NCBI GenBank assembly: GCA_965200805.1 | Contig: OZ241384.1 | Coordinates: 930,001 to 994,000 of the forward strand | Direction: 5' to 3' | From: MPNP01 sp026709725 | GTDB lineage: Bacteria > Pseudomonadota > Alphaproteobacteria > Rhodobacterales > Rhodobacteraceae | Length of the DNA stretch: 64,000 bases | Position numbers and translations under genes: made by a program | Notes under the pieces: generated by a model | Seen by the model: the letters and a program-made list of their open reading frames with translations, nothing else | Database searches by the model: none | Told to the model about the DNA's origin: nothing | In this document: positions 36,373-44,899 of the stretch, piece after piece | How positions within the stretch are numbered: position 1 is the stretch's first letter | Layout of the letters: every line of letters starts with the position of its first letter

Positions 36373-37093
36373 ATGAGCAAGGCCGATCCCTTGGAGCAAT
36401 TTTTCAGCTATCCCAAGACTGCTATCCTCATCGACGGCGGATACTTTCTGAAACGGTTGCCTGCGGTTCGTCCAGATATTGATGCCGAAGACCCGCAGAG
36501 CGTCGCTGCCGGGCTGCAGCAATTGGTGAAAAGTCACCTGGAACATCTGAACAGGACCTACAAGGCTCCAGACCCTTTCGCGCTTCTGTACCGAACATTT
36601 TACTATGATGCATGGCCCTATGATCAAAAGGCTCATAAGCCGATAAGCCGTAAGGCCATTGACTTTGCCAAGACATCTCAAGCCCAGTTCCGAACCGGAC
36701 TGTTTGATGCTCTTTATAATTCCCGCAGTTTTGCCGTTCGGCTGGGTGAAACCCGAAAAGGCATTGGTGAATTTTGGGTGCTGCGACCAAGCTTGCAAAA
36801 AGATCTCCTTGCTGGTCGTAAAACAGTTCAGGATCTGACCGATGACGATTTTACCGCGTCATTCCGCCAAAAGGGCGTCGACATGCGGATCGGCCTCGAC
36901 ATTGCCTCCATCACTCTCAAACGTCAGGCCGGGATCATCGTGCTGGTTTCCGGCGGCCAAGATGGCCCGGCGGGAAGGCATCCAGTTTATTCTGGATCCA
37001 TTGTGGCATAACATTCCCCCGGACCTTTCCGAACACATTGATGGCAAGTTTAGCGGTTTTTCAAAACCCCAAAGCATGAATCAGCCTGATTGA
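36373..37093 (+). pseudogene. NYN-domain (PIN-like) nuclease, catalytic motif deleted
   Basis: The protein begins MSKADPLEQFF, then KTAILIDGGYFLKRL with the first metal Asp, a central helical part, and MRIGLDIASITLKRQAG. NYN proteins (LabA/DUF88 type) then read V-L-V-S-G-D-S-D-F-V-P-A-A-K. Here the DNA goes from GTT TCC GG straight to CGGCCAAG, and family sequence (ARREGIQFILDPLWHNI, EHIDGKFSGF) resumes in another frame to the stop at 37093. A deletion of about 20 bases removes the DSD metal-binding motif and shifts the frame; unrepaired, translation ends at 37011. Such proteins cut RNA; this one should be inactive. Confidence 0.78.
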
Positions 37094-37125
37094 TCAGCCT
37101 CTTCCCCAATCATAGGCCCGGTTCA

Positions 37126-37623
37126 TCATAACGACCTGCAATCATCCGGGCTGCGCCCTTGCCGGACGGGCGCCCACATGGTGATCCCGGGGGACTCCGG
37201 AAGGAGACGGTCCCATCCGTCGCATCCGATGGCGGCCCCATCCCATGGCGGCAGGGGACCTGCCCGCAGGAGGCGGGCGCACGGCGGCAGCGTGCGCCCC
37301 CATGCCGGAGGGGGTGGGTTCGATGGACGGGGATCATGCAGGCCGCCGTGTTGAGGGCATCGCGGCGGGCGATCCCGGCCCAATGGATCCGATGCCCATG
37401 GGGGATCCGCCCTGAACAGTGTCTTGAGATCACGGGTGATCTCCGTGTCCTGCAGCAGTGCCGTCGCTGCCGCCTCGAGGGTTCCGGTGATGCGCCGGTG
37501 GAGTGTCGCCATGTCGGTGAGGGTCTCCCCTGGGGTGGTGATCCCCCCTGGGGTGGTGATCCCCCCTGGGGCGGTGACCTCTTTTGTCTTGGCAAGGGGT
37601 GGTGTGGATTGCGGGTGTGTCAT
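37126..37623 (-). CDS. Low-complexity small protein inside right repeat arm
   Basis: From the ATG at 37623 the frame encodes 165 residues; AGGAG lies seven bases ahead. The N-terminal part has a Gly-Ile-Thr-Thr-Pro tandem repeat (three copies of an 18-bp unit at 37528-37581). A helical middle, TLEAAATALLQDTEITRDLK, is followed by a Pro/Arg-rich tail. The helical block is conserved in the left arm, where the start and repeat are lost. An upstream in-frame GTG at 37755 would add a segment also conserved in both arms. No family is recognised. Coding status is uncertain because of the biased composition. Confidence 0.4.
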   Translation of the reverse strand: MTHPQSTPPLAKTKEVTAPGGITTPGGITTPGETLTDMATLHRRITGTLEAAATALLQDTEITRDLKTLFRADPPWASDPLGRDRPPRCPQHGGLHDPRPSNPPPPAWGRTLPPCARLLRAGPLPPWDGAAIGCDGWDRLLPESPGITMWAPVRQGRSPDDCRSL

Positions 37624-37910
37624 CGGAGTGCTCCTGTGTCGTCCTCCGCAAGGAGGGTTATTATGTTTGGAGCACTCGACCCGGTTCCGGGTCACAGGCC
37701 CGGGGAATTCGTCGTGCCCAATGACCTGACCATGCAAGGGGGGTGGATTGACCACCCGGAAGGCGGCATGGATCGGTGCTGCTGCGAAAAATTTGGGAAA
37801 CGGGGCTGATTTTTCGCCGAATCGCTGATCGGGGGTGAATGCGATTTTGGCAGATCACCTGTTATCAGGGACGTGCAGAGTTCCCATTCAGCCATACGAG
37901 GATCACACCC
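37135..37910 (-). repeat. Right arm of GC-rich inverted repeat
   Basis: Reverse-complement counterpart of 34761-35590, with the same block order. It keeps an open frame and ribosome site that the left arm has lost, so it is the less decayed copy. The two arms enclose the GC-rich stretch and the broken NYN gene, about 1.5 kb in all. Confidence 0.8.
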
Positions 37911-37926
37911 ATTCTGAGGACTCTTC

Positions 37927-37955
37927 TTGACAGAGCGGGAGTGAATGAATATCGC
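37927..37955 (+). promoter_or_regulatory. Candidate sigma-70 promoter for secreted protein gene
   Basis: TTGACA (37927-37932), 17-base spacer, TATCGC (37950-37955; four of six match TATAAT). It lies about 70 bases before the ATG at 38028. Confidence 0.45.
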
Positions 37956-38027
37956 TCATCCCCATACATCGAAAGAACATGTACCCGGCGCGGTGCTGCG
38001 AGGTGCGGAAATCTGGAGAATGGGAAC

Positions 38028-38516
38028 ATGAAAATAGGACTGATGGCATTACTGGGCGGATTCATTCTGGCTTTCAGCGGAGCTGCGCATGCAAACTGTT
38101 TCCCATCGCTGACTCTCGGTGATTACCCACTTGGTGAATGGTCAGATGCTGATCGCACATGGGTCGTATCCGATACGGTCGGGTCGTCTTCCGATTATCT
38201 GACGACGCAATCCGCGGCGCAAGCACACAGAGATGCGCTCCTGGAAGAGTGTTCGACAAAGGGAAATGCAGTCATTGCCGAGGTCGAAGGGCGCCTCAAC
38301 GAACGGAAGGCCGGCCTGGGTGCCGAGTTCGACCGGACATGTACCGATATGATCTTCTGTCCAATGGTCCGTGACACTGCGATTCAGTTCCAGGAAAACG
38401 AGATCGACCGGGAAATTGACAGAATGAAAACGTGGTATCAGGGACGCATCAACAGCTGCAAGGACCACTTCAACTATAGGTACAACACACTGTCGCCCCT
38501 GATCTGCTCGCCGTAA
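38028..38516 (+). CDS. Secreted Cys-containing protein of unknown family
   Basis: A 162-residue protein with a clear signal peptide, MKIGLMALLGGFILAFSGAAHA, cut before NCFPS. The mature part has paired cysteines (NC, EECS, RTC, FCP, SCK, ICSP) and a long helical middle (AHRDALLEECSTKG, EVEGRLNERKAGLG, ENEIDREIDRMKTWY). GGAGAATGGGAAC leads into the ATG; the longer frame from 37839 reads through repeat sequence. Location is periplasm or outside the cell. No family recognised; it may be lineage-specific. Confidence 0.7.
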   Translation: MKIGLMALLGGFILAFSGAAHANCFPSLTLGDYPLGEWSDADRTWVVSDTVGSSSDYLTTQSAAQAHRDALLEECSTKGNAVIAEVEGRLNERKAGLGAEFDRTCTDMIFCPMVRDTAIQFQENEIDREIDRMKTWYQGRINSCKDHFNYRYNTLSPLICSP

Positions 38517-38685
38517 ACTGGCAGACAGGGTTGAAAGAATCTGGACCCGGGACGGGACCTTCTTCAGTCGCCACACCCCTTCCGCTCTCAGATGCAGTTT
38601 TCATCATGCGCACTCTGCCATCGTCCGCCTCTCCGCCTTGACCCCAGGGCCGGTTCCGGATGATGCTGAAATTTACTGAGCGATT

Positions 38686-38844
38686 TTGACGGAGAACGAC
38701 ATCAGAAACGCAGAGATCCTCGTGAATCAGCTCCATGTCAGAAGCAGGGCATCTGCTGTCAGCGGTGCCCTTGCGATTGCAGAAGGGCCGACACGGAAGA
38801 TCGAAGATGACGGTGAATTGATCGTCAGGGGAAAACGCAACTGA
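38686..38844 (+). CDS. Possible small ribbon-helix-helix-like protein
   Basis: A 52-codon frame from TTG 38686 to TGA 38844, bounded upstream by a stop at 38677. The end reads RASAVSGALAIAEGPTRKIE then DDGELIVRGKRN, which resembles the helix-helix and tail of small ribbon-helix-helix proteins (RAEAVSRAL..., GGEVIVRGK...). Weak ribosome site and rare start codon make this uncertain; it may be a fragment. Confidence 0.3.
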   Translation: MTENDIRNAEILVNQLHVRSRASAVSGALAIAEGPTRKIEDDGELIVRGKRN

Positions 38845-38962
38845 CGGGGCAGTGATTGTTCCCGGTTTGTGTCCACCTTCATCCTGATGGGCAAACCTGA
38901 CCTCCCTGAAAGTGAACCGGGGCTCATCTGTTCCACCTGGACGGCGGGATATGGAGCAATTC

Positions 38963-39010
38963 TCAGCCATGTGAGAATCGCTCCCTACGGGTGTGCATCC
39001 GCTTGACATT
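38963..39010 (+). repeat. Dispersed promoter-associated repeat, copy 2
   Basis: TCAGCCATGTGAGAATCGCT plus CCC (38963-38985), a 16-base gap, and CTTGACATT (39002-39010), matching copy 1 at 36245-36292. Here the TTGACA lacks a good -10 box at 16-18 bases. A 38-codon frame follows at 39048. Confidence 0.7.
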
Positions 39011-39047
39011 CACGACACCACTGTTGTCTTGAGAGAGCGTCCGGGTC

Positions 39048-39164
39048 ATGCGCGAAGAATGCCTGCAAGGCACTCCCGGTCTTCGCCAATTTGCCTACGA
39101 CTCCGGTTGGTGGCGCCGCGTCCACCTGTATGCACCGCACAGTGAACGCGTGTGTCGCAAATGA
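39048..39164 (+). CDS. Possible 38-residue ORF after repeat copy 2
   Basis: ATG 39048 to TGA 39164: MREECLQGTPGLRQFAYDSG then WWRRVHLYAPHSERVCRK. The composition, with Trp pairs, His and Arg, is not random-looking, but the ribosome site is weak and a minus-strand frame (39046-39282) with a GGAG site overlaps it. Only one of the two can be real. Unknown function. Confidence 0.28.
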   Translation: MREECLQGTPGLRQFAYDSGWWRRVHLYAPHSERVCRK

Positions 39165-39364
39165 GGAACGGCGCGCCGACCGCTCCCGGCATATTCAGCG
39201 GTCCGGGATGACCAGCACCTGACAGGAGCGCGCGAAACGTTGCCAATGCAATGCAAAAGACCGATTTGATTTCCGGGAGCATGAGTATCTCCGCATAAAA
39301 AATGAGATCTTTTCGCCTGATTGCGGCACGCATGCCGCCATGTTTTGTGAATGAAAAGGATGGG

Positions 39365-39520
39365 TCAGTCCGTGCAAGAGAGCCCGAAATGGCACAACAG
39401 CAGATCACCGGGGTCTCGATTGATCGGCAGGTATGGATCACAACCGGGCCCGGCACTCACAAGATCCGGTGATTCGGTCAGGAGTGCATCGGCAGTCGGT
39501 CGGTCCTGCGCAACAATCAT
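39365..39520 (-). CDS. Small ORF, second of an ATGA-coupled pair
   Basis: A 51-residue frame, MIVAQDRPTADALLTESPDL then VSAGPGCDPYLPINRDPGDL and LLCHFGLSCTD. Its ATG overlaps the stop of the 39517-39693 frame as ATGA, the overlap used throughout this genome for coupled genes. Three cysteines and no membrane segment. No family recognised. Confidence 0.38.
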   Translation of the reverse strand: MIVAQDRPTADALLTESPDLVSAGPGCDPYLPINRDPGDLLLCHFGLSCTD

Positions 39521-39693
39521 GATTTCCGTGTCAGGATCGTTTCCGGATTTTGTGTATGGCGGGATGGATTCACACTCATGAATGCCCCGCGGAAGTCCCC
39601 GGTGCGGGAAGAGCCGTCAAGGCGGGCTGCCTGACGGAGCCGGGCAGGATCAGGGAGTGCTTCCGCCCTGGATTCCGTTGAGAGTGTCGCCAT
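39517..39693 (-). CDS. Small ORF, first of an ATGA-coupled pair
   Basis: A 58-residue frame beginning MATLSTESRAEALPDPARLR, with a strong run of G's (AAAGGGGGACCG) as ribosome site before the ATG. The middle is Arg/Ala-rich and the end reads HTQNPETILTRKS. No family recognised. The good ribosome site and the coupled downstream frame are the reasons to list it. Confidence 0.42.
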   Translation of the reverse strand: MATLSTESRAEALPDPARLRQAARLDGSSRTGDFRGAFMSVNPSRHTQNPETILTRKS

Positions 39694-39888
39694 CGGTCCC
39701 CCTTTCAGGTTGACCGGATGCGATATCGCACATGAGTCTTCACAGTTGAATTGTTGCCCTGCCCTGAGGGCTGCTGGCCCTGTTGACGCAACATGTGCAT
39801 TCAAGGTCAGAGGCAATTGATGAGTATGCGAATTGAGCGGGGATTCCCCGGTGGCGTAAGGGAAGTGACAGGCCTGACCGGAGAGGCA

Positions 39889-40839
39889 TCATGTGCTGGC
39901 GTCGGCACGGGTGCGCTCAAGGCGGCGAAAGAGAAGTGACAGGCCGAAGCAGAGACAGAAATACATCAGTGCGACAGTGATCCATGCTTCGAAGATGGCC
40001 CGGGTCGATGAGACCAGCTCGATCGCCTTGTAGGTCAATTCCTGGACAGAGATCAGGGAGATGATGGAGCTGTCCTTGACCAGAGAAATGAATTGGTTGG
40101 CAAGGGGTGGCAGGACTTTCCTGATGGCCTGCGGCAGGACAATGTCCCGCATTTCATCCAGCCAGCTCATGCCGAGTGATTGCGCTGCTTCACGCTGACC
40201 GCGGCTGATGGACTCGATGCCGGCGCGGACAATTTCGCCAACAAACGCACTTTCAAACAAGGCAAGGACAATGATCCCGGAAATGACCGAGGGGAACCTG
40301 CGCATGTCACCGAAGAAAAATTCCCAAATGGCCTTATTGTCCTGACGAGCGATATTGCGGGCCCAGTCCTCAATGTTGAGGGCGGCGATGACTTGCTCGG
40401 ACAGGAAGAAGAAAAAGATAAAAATGACGACGACCGGGGGCACATTTCTCAGAACTTCGAGATAGGTCCGCGCCAGCATGCGGATTGTCAGGTTCCTGGC
40501 ACAACGGGCCATCCCCAGAATTGTACCCAATATAACCGCAAGCAGACTGGCATAGAGGCTGATGCGAATTGTTGTCACAAGCCCCTGGACAAGAATATTC
40601 GAGACCCAGCGACCTGATTCATAGTCATACCGAAAGAGGTAATTCGGAATGATCTCCCAACGCCACTTGTAGTTGAGCTGGTCACCGATCTGATACCAGA
40701 TATAGCCGAAGAATGCCGCCAGCAGGACGACAAGGACAGCGTCCATCCAGTGCAGCCGCCTGATGAACCTTGTCATGACATCATCTGCGGGAATGGTGAC
40801 CGCCCGCACGTTGGCGCCTGCGGGCGGCCTCTGCGTCAA
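39889..40839 (-). CDS. Polar amino acid ABC transporter permease (second)
   Basis: A 316-residue His/Glu/Gln/Arg-family inner-membrane permease. After a cytoplasmic lead and a first helix (VLVVLLAAFFGYIW), the core reads GLVTTIRISLYASLLAVILG, EVLRNVPPVVVIFIFFFF, and the EAA loop SRGQREAAQSLGMSWLDEMR then DIVLPQA. It overlaps the binding-protein gene by four bases. Last gene of a four-gene operon: ATPase, permease, binding protein, permease. Confidence 0.92.
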   Translation of the reverse strand: MTQRPPAGANVRAVTIPADDVMTRFIRRLHWMDAVLVVLLAAFFGYIWYQIGDQLNYKWRWEIIPNYLFRYDYESGRWVSNILVQGLVTTIRISLYASLLAVILGTILGMARCARNLTIRMLARTYLEVLRNVPPVVVIFIFFFFLSEQVIAALNIEDWARNIARQDNKAIWEFFFGDMRRFPSVISGIIVLALFESAFVGEIVRAGIESISRGQREAAQSLGMSWLDEMRDIVLPQAIRKVLPPLANQFISLVKDSSIISLISVQELTYKAIELVSSTRAIFEAWITVALMYFCLCFGLSLLFRRLERTRADAST

Positions 40840-41666
40840 TTGACCTGATCGGCCCAGTCCTCGGTCGTGAACCAGTAATCATGCCGCTCCTGCAGCCAGC
40901 CGGATCGCCATTGCTCGCCAATCCAGTTGTTGAAGAAGTTCAGGGCATCCGGATCCCCCTTGCGCAAGGCAAAACCTTCTGCACTCTGGTCGAAAAGCAC
41001 GTCAAACGGTATGTACAAAGTCTCCGGATATGTTCGTGCTTCACGGGACGGAACAGGCTCGGATGACATGGTTGCATGCGCATTGCCGTTCAGAACCTCC
41101 TGGGTTGATGCACCATCCTCATCAAAAAGCAGAAGTTCCGCATCCGGGAAGTTTCTGGCAATGACAGTTGCCGGCGTTGCACCCCGCCGCGCGGAAAACG
41201 TCACATCCGGACTGTTGTAGTCTTCAAGCGTAAAGCCTTCGGTCATATCCCTGTTCGCAAGAACCGTCATCCCGGAATAGGCATAGGGATCGGAAAAGTT
41301 GACCGTCAGGTTCCGTGTGGCCGTGACCGTCATCCCGCTGATGATCACGTCGAACTTCCCGGCGACCAGCGCTGGAATGATTCCGTCCCAGGCCGTGGGG
41401 ATAAACTCAACGTCAACACCCATATCCTCAGCAAGCTGTCGACCGACATCAAGCTCAAAACCAATCAGTTCGCCATTCTTATCGCGCATCGACCACGGAA
41501 CAAACAGCGAGAGACCGATCTTGATGACACCGCGTTTCTTGATCGTCTCGATCACACTCTCTGATGACAGTGCCTGGCGCGTGTCCTGTGCCATAACCTG
41601 ACCTGCCGAGCCGGCCATCAGAGACATGCAAAGGGCAGTCAGTAAAAATCGTCGTGTCAGATTCAT
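40836..41666 (-). CDS. Amino acid ABC transporter substrate-binding protein
   Basis: A 276-residue periplasmic binding protein of family 3. A signal peptide (MNLTRRFLLTALCMSLMAGS, cleaved after VMAQ or nearby) precedes VIKIGLSLFVPWSMRDKNGE, then GFELDVGRQLAEDMGVDVEF and GKFDVIISGMTVTATRNLTV, the hinge-binding core. Start 41666 is chosen over 41684 because AAGGAG lies seven bases ahead. The ligand is a polar amino acid; which one cannot be read. Confidence 0.92.
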   Translation of the reverse strand: MNLTRRFLLTALCMSLMAGSAGQVMAQDTRQALSSESVIETIKKRGVIKIGLSLFVPWSMRDKNGELIGFELDVGRQLAEDMGVDVEFIPTAWDGIIPALVAGKFDVIISGMTVTATRNLTVNFSDPYAYSGMTVLANRDMTEGFTLEDYNSPDVTFSARRGATPATVIARNFPDAELLLFDEDGASTQEVLNGNAHATMSSEPVPSREARTYPETLYIPFDVLFDQSAEGFALRKGDPDALNFFNNWIGEQWRSGWLQERHDYWFTTEDWADQVN

Positions 41667-41699
41667 TTGAATCTCCTTTTTCAATGTGAGGCGCTTGCC

Positions 41700-42563
41700 T
41701 CAGGTAATGACCGCATATCGTTTCTCCACAAAGGTCACGACTACGGACAAAGCAAGTGTTACAACCATGTAGACGGCTGCAATGGTGAACCAGATTTCAA
41801 AGCTCATGTAGGTATCAGCGATAATGTTCCGACCAATGGTGGTCAGTTCGGCGACGGCAATAACACTGACAATGGCCGAACTCTTGATCATGTGGACCAC
41901 TTCGCCGGTCATCGGCGGCAGCATAAACTTGATCGACTGGGGCAGGATGATGTAGCGGTAGCTCTGGGTGGTGCTCATTCCGATGGATTTCGCTGCTTCC
42001 CACTGACCGGTATGCACGGCATTGATGCCGGCACGAAAGATTTCCGAAATCAGGGCCGAGTGGAAAACGCCCAAGCACAGGATTGATGCGATATAGCGGT
42101 TCAGATCAAAAATCGGCCCCAGAACGTAATAGAAGACATAGAGCAGGACCAGCAGTGGCATGTTGCGGATAAACTCAAGATAGACAATGGCCACACGCGT
42201 CCCGATGAACAGGCCCGAGAGCCGCAACAGGGCAACAATGAGACCAATGAGAACTGCCAGCAGGAAGGCCTGAGTTGAGAGAGCAATTGTTTTGCCGAGA
42301 CCGAGCATGATCTCGCCAATCTCAAACCCGTCATCGGTCAAGCGGTAGAAATAATCGGGAATCCGGTACCATTGCCAGTTGTACCCCATTGCCTCGGCGC
42401 CCGTCAGGGCGGCCTGGATGATGGCGTAGACAATCACCAGATAAACAGCAACAGCAACCGGCACTGATCGAGCCAGTCGCCTAGATATCTGCAGCGGACT
42501 GCCGGTGAACAGTCCTGAGAACGCACCCCTCTGACGAACCGGGGACCGGGACAGGGAGGCCAT
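41700..42563 (-). CDS. Polar amino acid ABC transporter permease (first)
   Basis: A 287-residue permease with GLGKTIALSTQAFLLAVLIG, EFIRNMPLLVLLYVFYYVL and the EAA loop HTGQWEAAKSIGMSTTQSYR then YIILPQS. It differs from the second permease in the membrane core, so the transporter uses a heterodimer. Two bases separate it from the ATPase gene. Confidence 0.92.
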   Translation of the reverse strand: MASLSRSPVRQRGAFSGLFTGSPLQISRRLARSVPVAVAVYLVIVYAIIQAALTGAEAMGYNWQWYRIPDYFYRLTDDGFEIGEIMLGLGKTIALSTQAFLLAVLIGLIVALLRLSGLFIGTRVAIVYLEFIRNMPLLVLLYVFYYVLGPIFDLNRYIASILCLGVFHSALISEIFRAGINAVHTGQWEAAKSIGMSTTQSYRYIILPQSIKFMLPPMTGEVVHMIKSSAIVSVIAVAELTTIGRNIIADTYMSFEIWFTIAAVYMVVTLALSVVVTFVEKRYAVIT

Positions 42564-42565
42564 GG

Positions 42566-43315
42566 TTACGTGTGATCCAGAATCTGATCAAGGAACATCT
42601 GACACCGTTCACTGGACGGGTTGGTGAAGAATGTCTCGGGGGGAGCTGTCTCGACGATACGACCCTCCTCCATGAAAACCATTTGATCGGCAACCTTGCG
42701 GGCAAACCCCATTTCATGTGTGACGCAGATCATCGTCATTCCGCTTTCCGCCAGTTCGACCATGACATCAAGGACCTCATTGATCATTTCAGGGTCAAGG
42801 GCCGAGGTCGGCTCATCGAACAGCATGATGCGGGGCTCCATGCAGAGCGAGCGCGCAATCGCGACCCGCTGCTGCTGACCTCCGGACAGCTGCGCCGGAT
42901 ACTTTTCCGACTGTTCCGGAATATGGACCCGCTCAAGATATGTCCGCGCCCGTTCCTCTGCATCGGTGCGGGGGATTTTTCGTACACGCATTGGTCCTAC
43001 CATGAGATTTTCGAGCACAGTGAGATGCGGAAAGAGGTTGAACTGCTGGAATACCATACCGACTTCCATCCGAATGGCCCGAATGTTCCGCGTCTCATCT
43101 GTCAACGGGACCCCATCAACAATCAGGGTTCCGGATGAATGCTCTTCCAGTCTGTTGATACAGCGGATCAGGGTCGACTTCCCTGACCCCGAGGGTCCGC
43201 AGATCACCACACGCTCACCCATTCTGACTGTGAGGCAGACATCGTCCAGTGCCTGAAACGTCCCGAAAAACTTGTTCAGATTCCTGATCTCGATAATGGG
43301 ATTGTCTTTTGACAT
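42566..43315 (-). CDS. Polar amino acid ABC transporter ATPase, GlnQ-like
   Basis: A 249-residue ABC ATPase: Walker A GPSGSGKST, Q-loop VFQQFNLFPHLT, signature LSGGQQQRVAIARSL, Walker B RIMLFDEPTSALDPE and H-loop CVTHEM, all intact. Start ATG 43315 (MSKDNPIIEI) gives the usual length; the longer frame reaches into sequence next to tRNA-Pro. First gene of the operon. Confidence 0.95.
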   Translation of the reverse strand: MSKDNPIIEIRNLNKFFGTFQALDDVCLTVRMGERVVICGPSGSGKSTLIRCINRLEEHSSGTLIVDGVPLTDETRNIRAIRMEVGMVFQQFNLFPHLTVLENLMVGPMRVRKIPRTDAEERARTYLERVHIPEQSEKYPAQLSGGQQQRVAIARSLCMEPRIMLFDEPTSALDPEMINEVLDVMVELAESGMTMICVTHEMGFARKVADQMVFMEEGRIVETAPPETFFTNPSSERCQMFLDQILDHT

Positions 43316-43373
43316 CAGGCCACCGTGCCCGACCGGGATTGCAGCCCCCGCCAATGATGATCTGACCCGAACT

Positions 43374-43450
43374 GGTCGGAGTGAGAGGATTTGAACCTCC
43401 GGCCCCTGCCTCCCGAAGACAGTGCTCTACCAGGCTGAGCTACACTCCGG
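43374..43450 (-). tRNA. tRNA-Pro (CGG)
   Basis: A 77-base cloverleaf on the minus strand: acceptor CGGAGTG paired to CACTCCG, D-arm TAGCTCAGCCTGGTAGAGC, anticodon loop TTCGGGA (CGG), T-arm GGAGGTTCAAATCCTC and encoded CCA. It lies 59 bases upstream of the ABC ATPase start on the same strand. Confidence 0.97.
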
Positions 43451-43792
43451 ATCTGTCTGTCAGTGAGAAAGAAGATGGCAACACAGCAATTGCGTGAGCA
43501 AATGTCTCTTATGTTAACTTCGACATGCGCGACCACTCGCGAGCGTGATGTGTGCACGCAAACAGACAGGATGTGTCAATACACCTGCCCCCGCCGGGAG
43601 TCAATCAGTCTTTTGAAATCCAAAATCCGCCTCTCAGAACGGGGCAAAATCCTGTCCCTTCTCATGCCGATGCGCCCCGGCGCACAGCGATACATCGATT
43701 GCGGGACCGACACCCCTCTCAAATGTCTGCCGCGGATCCCTGCACGACGCATTTCAGGCAGCCGGGATCGATCGGGAACGGCCGCGTCAGGT
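43451..43792. other. Intergenic stretch between tRNA-Pro and leuB
   Basis: About 340 bases with the tRNA-Pro promoter side and the leuB 3' side. A plus-strand frame (43463-43942) runs through it but overlaps leuB and shows no family likeness. I see no gene, repeat or clear terminator. Confidence 0.45.
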
Positions 43793-44899
43793 TCAGGATC
43801 GTTGCAGCCTGTCGATAATGGCATCTCCCACTTCGGAGGTGCTGGCAGGACGGCCGGAACCCGTCTGCTGGAGATCAGGTGTTCGTATACCGTCGGCAAG
43901 AGCAGATTCGACTGCAGTCTCAAGGGCGGTTGCCTCGGCTGAACAGCCAAAGGAGTACCGCAATGCCATGGCAAAGGAGAGGACACAGGCGCAGGGATTG
44001 GCCACACCCTGCCCGGCGATGTCAGGTGCTGATCCGTGTACAGGTTCGTAGAGGGCCGCGGGAAGTCCCTTCGCAGAGCGTTGACCGAGCGAGGCAGAGG
44101 GCAGCATGCCAAGAGAACCCGTCAGCATTGCTGCTGCATCGGACAGGATGTCCCCAAAGAGATTGTCGGTGACGATAACATCAAACTGCCGGGGTTCGCG
44201 CACCAGCTCCATCGCCCCGGCATCAGCGTACATATGTGAGAGGTCGATATCAGGGTATTCATTATCGACGACCCACTGCACCTCTTCGCGCCAAAGGATG
44301 CCCGACTCCATGACATTGGCCTTCTCCATGGAACAGACCCGGCCCCGCCGCTGGCGGGCGAGATCGCAGGCAGAGCGGGCAACGCGGCGGATTTCCTCTG
44401 TTGAATAGCGGTGGGTGTTGATCCCGGTTCGGCTTCCATCGGCCTCCACCCTGATCCCGCGGGGTTCACCAAAGTACATCCCGGCCGTCAGTTCGCGCAC
44501 AATCATGATATCAAGACCGGCGACAACATCCCGCTTGAGGGACGACGAGTCAGCGAGAGCATCAAAGCACAGCGCGGGACGCAGATTGGCAAAAAGGTCG
44601 AGTTCCCTGCGCAGTGCAAGCAACCCCCGCTCAGGTTTCGAATCAAAAGGCAGCGTATCGTATTTGGGTGCACCAACAGCACCGAGAAGAACAGCATCCG
44701 CTGCCCTAGCTCTGGTCAGCGTGTCATCATGAAGCGGAACACCGTGCACATCGAAGGCGGCACCGCCAACGAGATCGTCATCAATCGTGAAACACAGGGG
44801 GCTGTTGTCATTATGCCAGTCGATGACCTTGCGGACCTCATTCATCACTTCGGGACCGATGCCGTCGCCGGCAAGAATCAGCAGGGTGTGCGATGACAT
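43793..44899 (-). CDS. leuB: 3-isopropylmalate dehydrogenase
   Basis: LeuB oxidises and decarboxylates 3-isopropylmalate in leucine synthesis. The 368-residue protein has LILAGDGIGPEVM, the ERGLLALRRELDLFANLRP stretch, VRELTAGMYFG, MEKANVMESG, the metal-site DNLFGDILSDAAAML and EPVHGSAPDIAG. All are typical. The start overlaps the upstream racemase gene by 22 bases. leuD and leuC lie 7 kb upstream on the same strand, separated by a catabolic insertion. Confidence 0.95.
   Translation of the reverse strand: MSSHTLLILAGDGIGPEVMNEVRKVIDWHNDNSPLCFTIDDDLVGGAAFDVHGVPLHDDTLTRARAADAVLLGAVGAPKYDTLPFDSKPERGLLALRRELDLFANLRPALCFDALADSSSLKRDVVAGLDIMIVRELTAGMYFGEPRGIRVEADGSRTGINTHRYSTEEIRRVARSACDLARQRRGRVCSMEKANVMESGILWREEVQWVVDNEYPDIDLSHMYADAGAMELVREPRQFDVIVTDNLFGDILSDAAAMLTGSLGMLPSASLGQRSAKGLPAALYEPVHGSAPDIAGQGVANPCACVLSFAMALRYSFGCSAEATALETAVESALADGIRTPDLQQTGSGRPASTSEVGDAIIDRLQRS

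Noticed and set aside
37528..37581. CRISPR-like array (three 18-bp units)
   Set aside because: Units are contiguous with no spacers; it is a coding tandem repeat.
38470..39009. 179-codon minus-strand frame overlapping the secreted protein gene
   Set aside because: No ribosome site, and it crosses repeat copy 2 and a more coding-like plus-strand frame.
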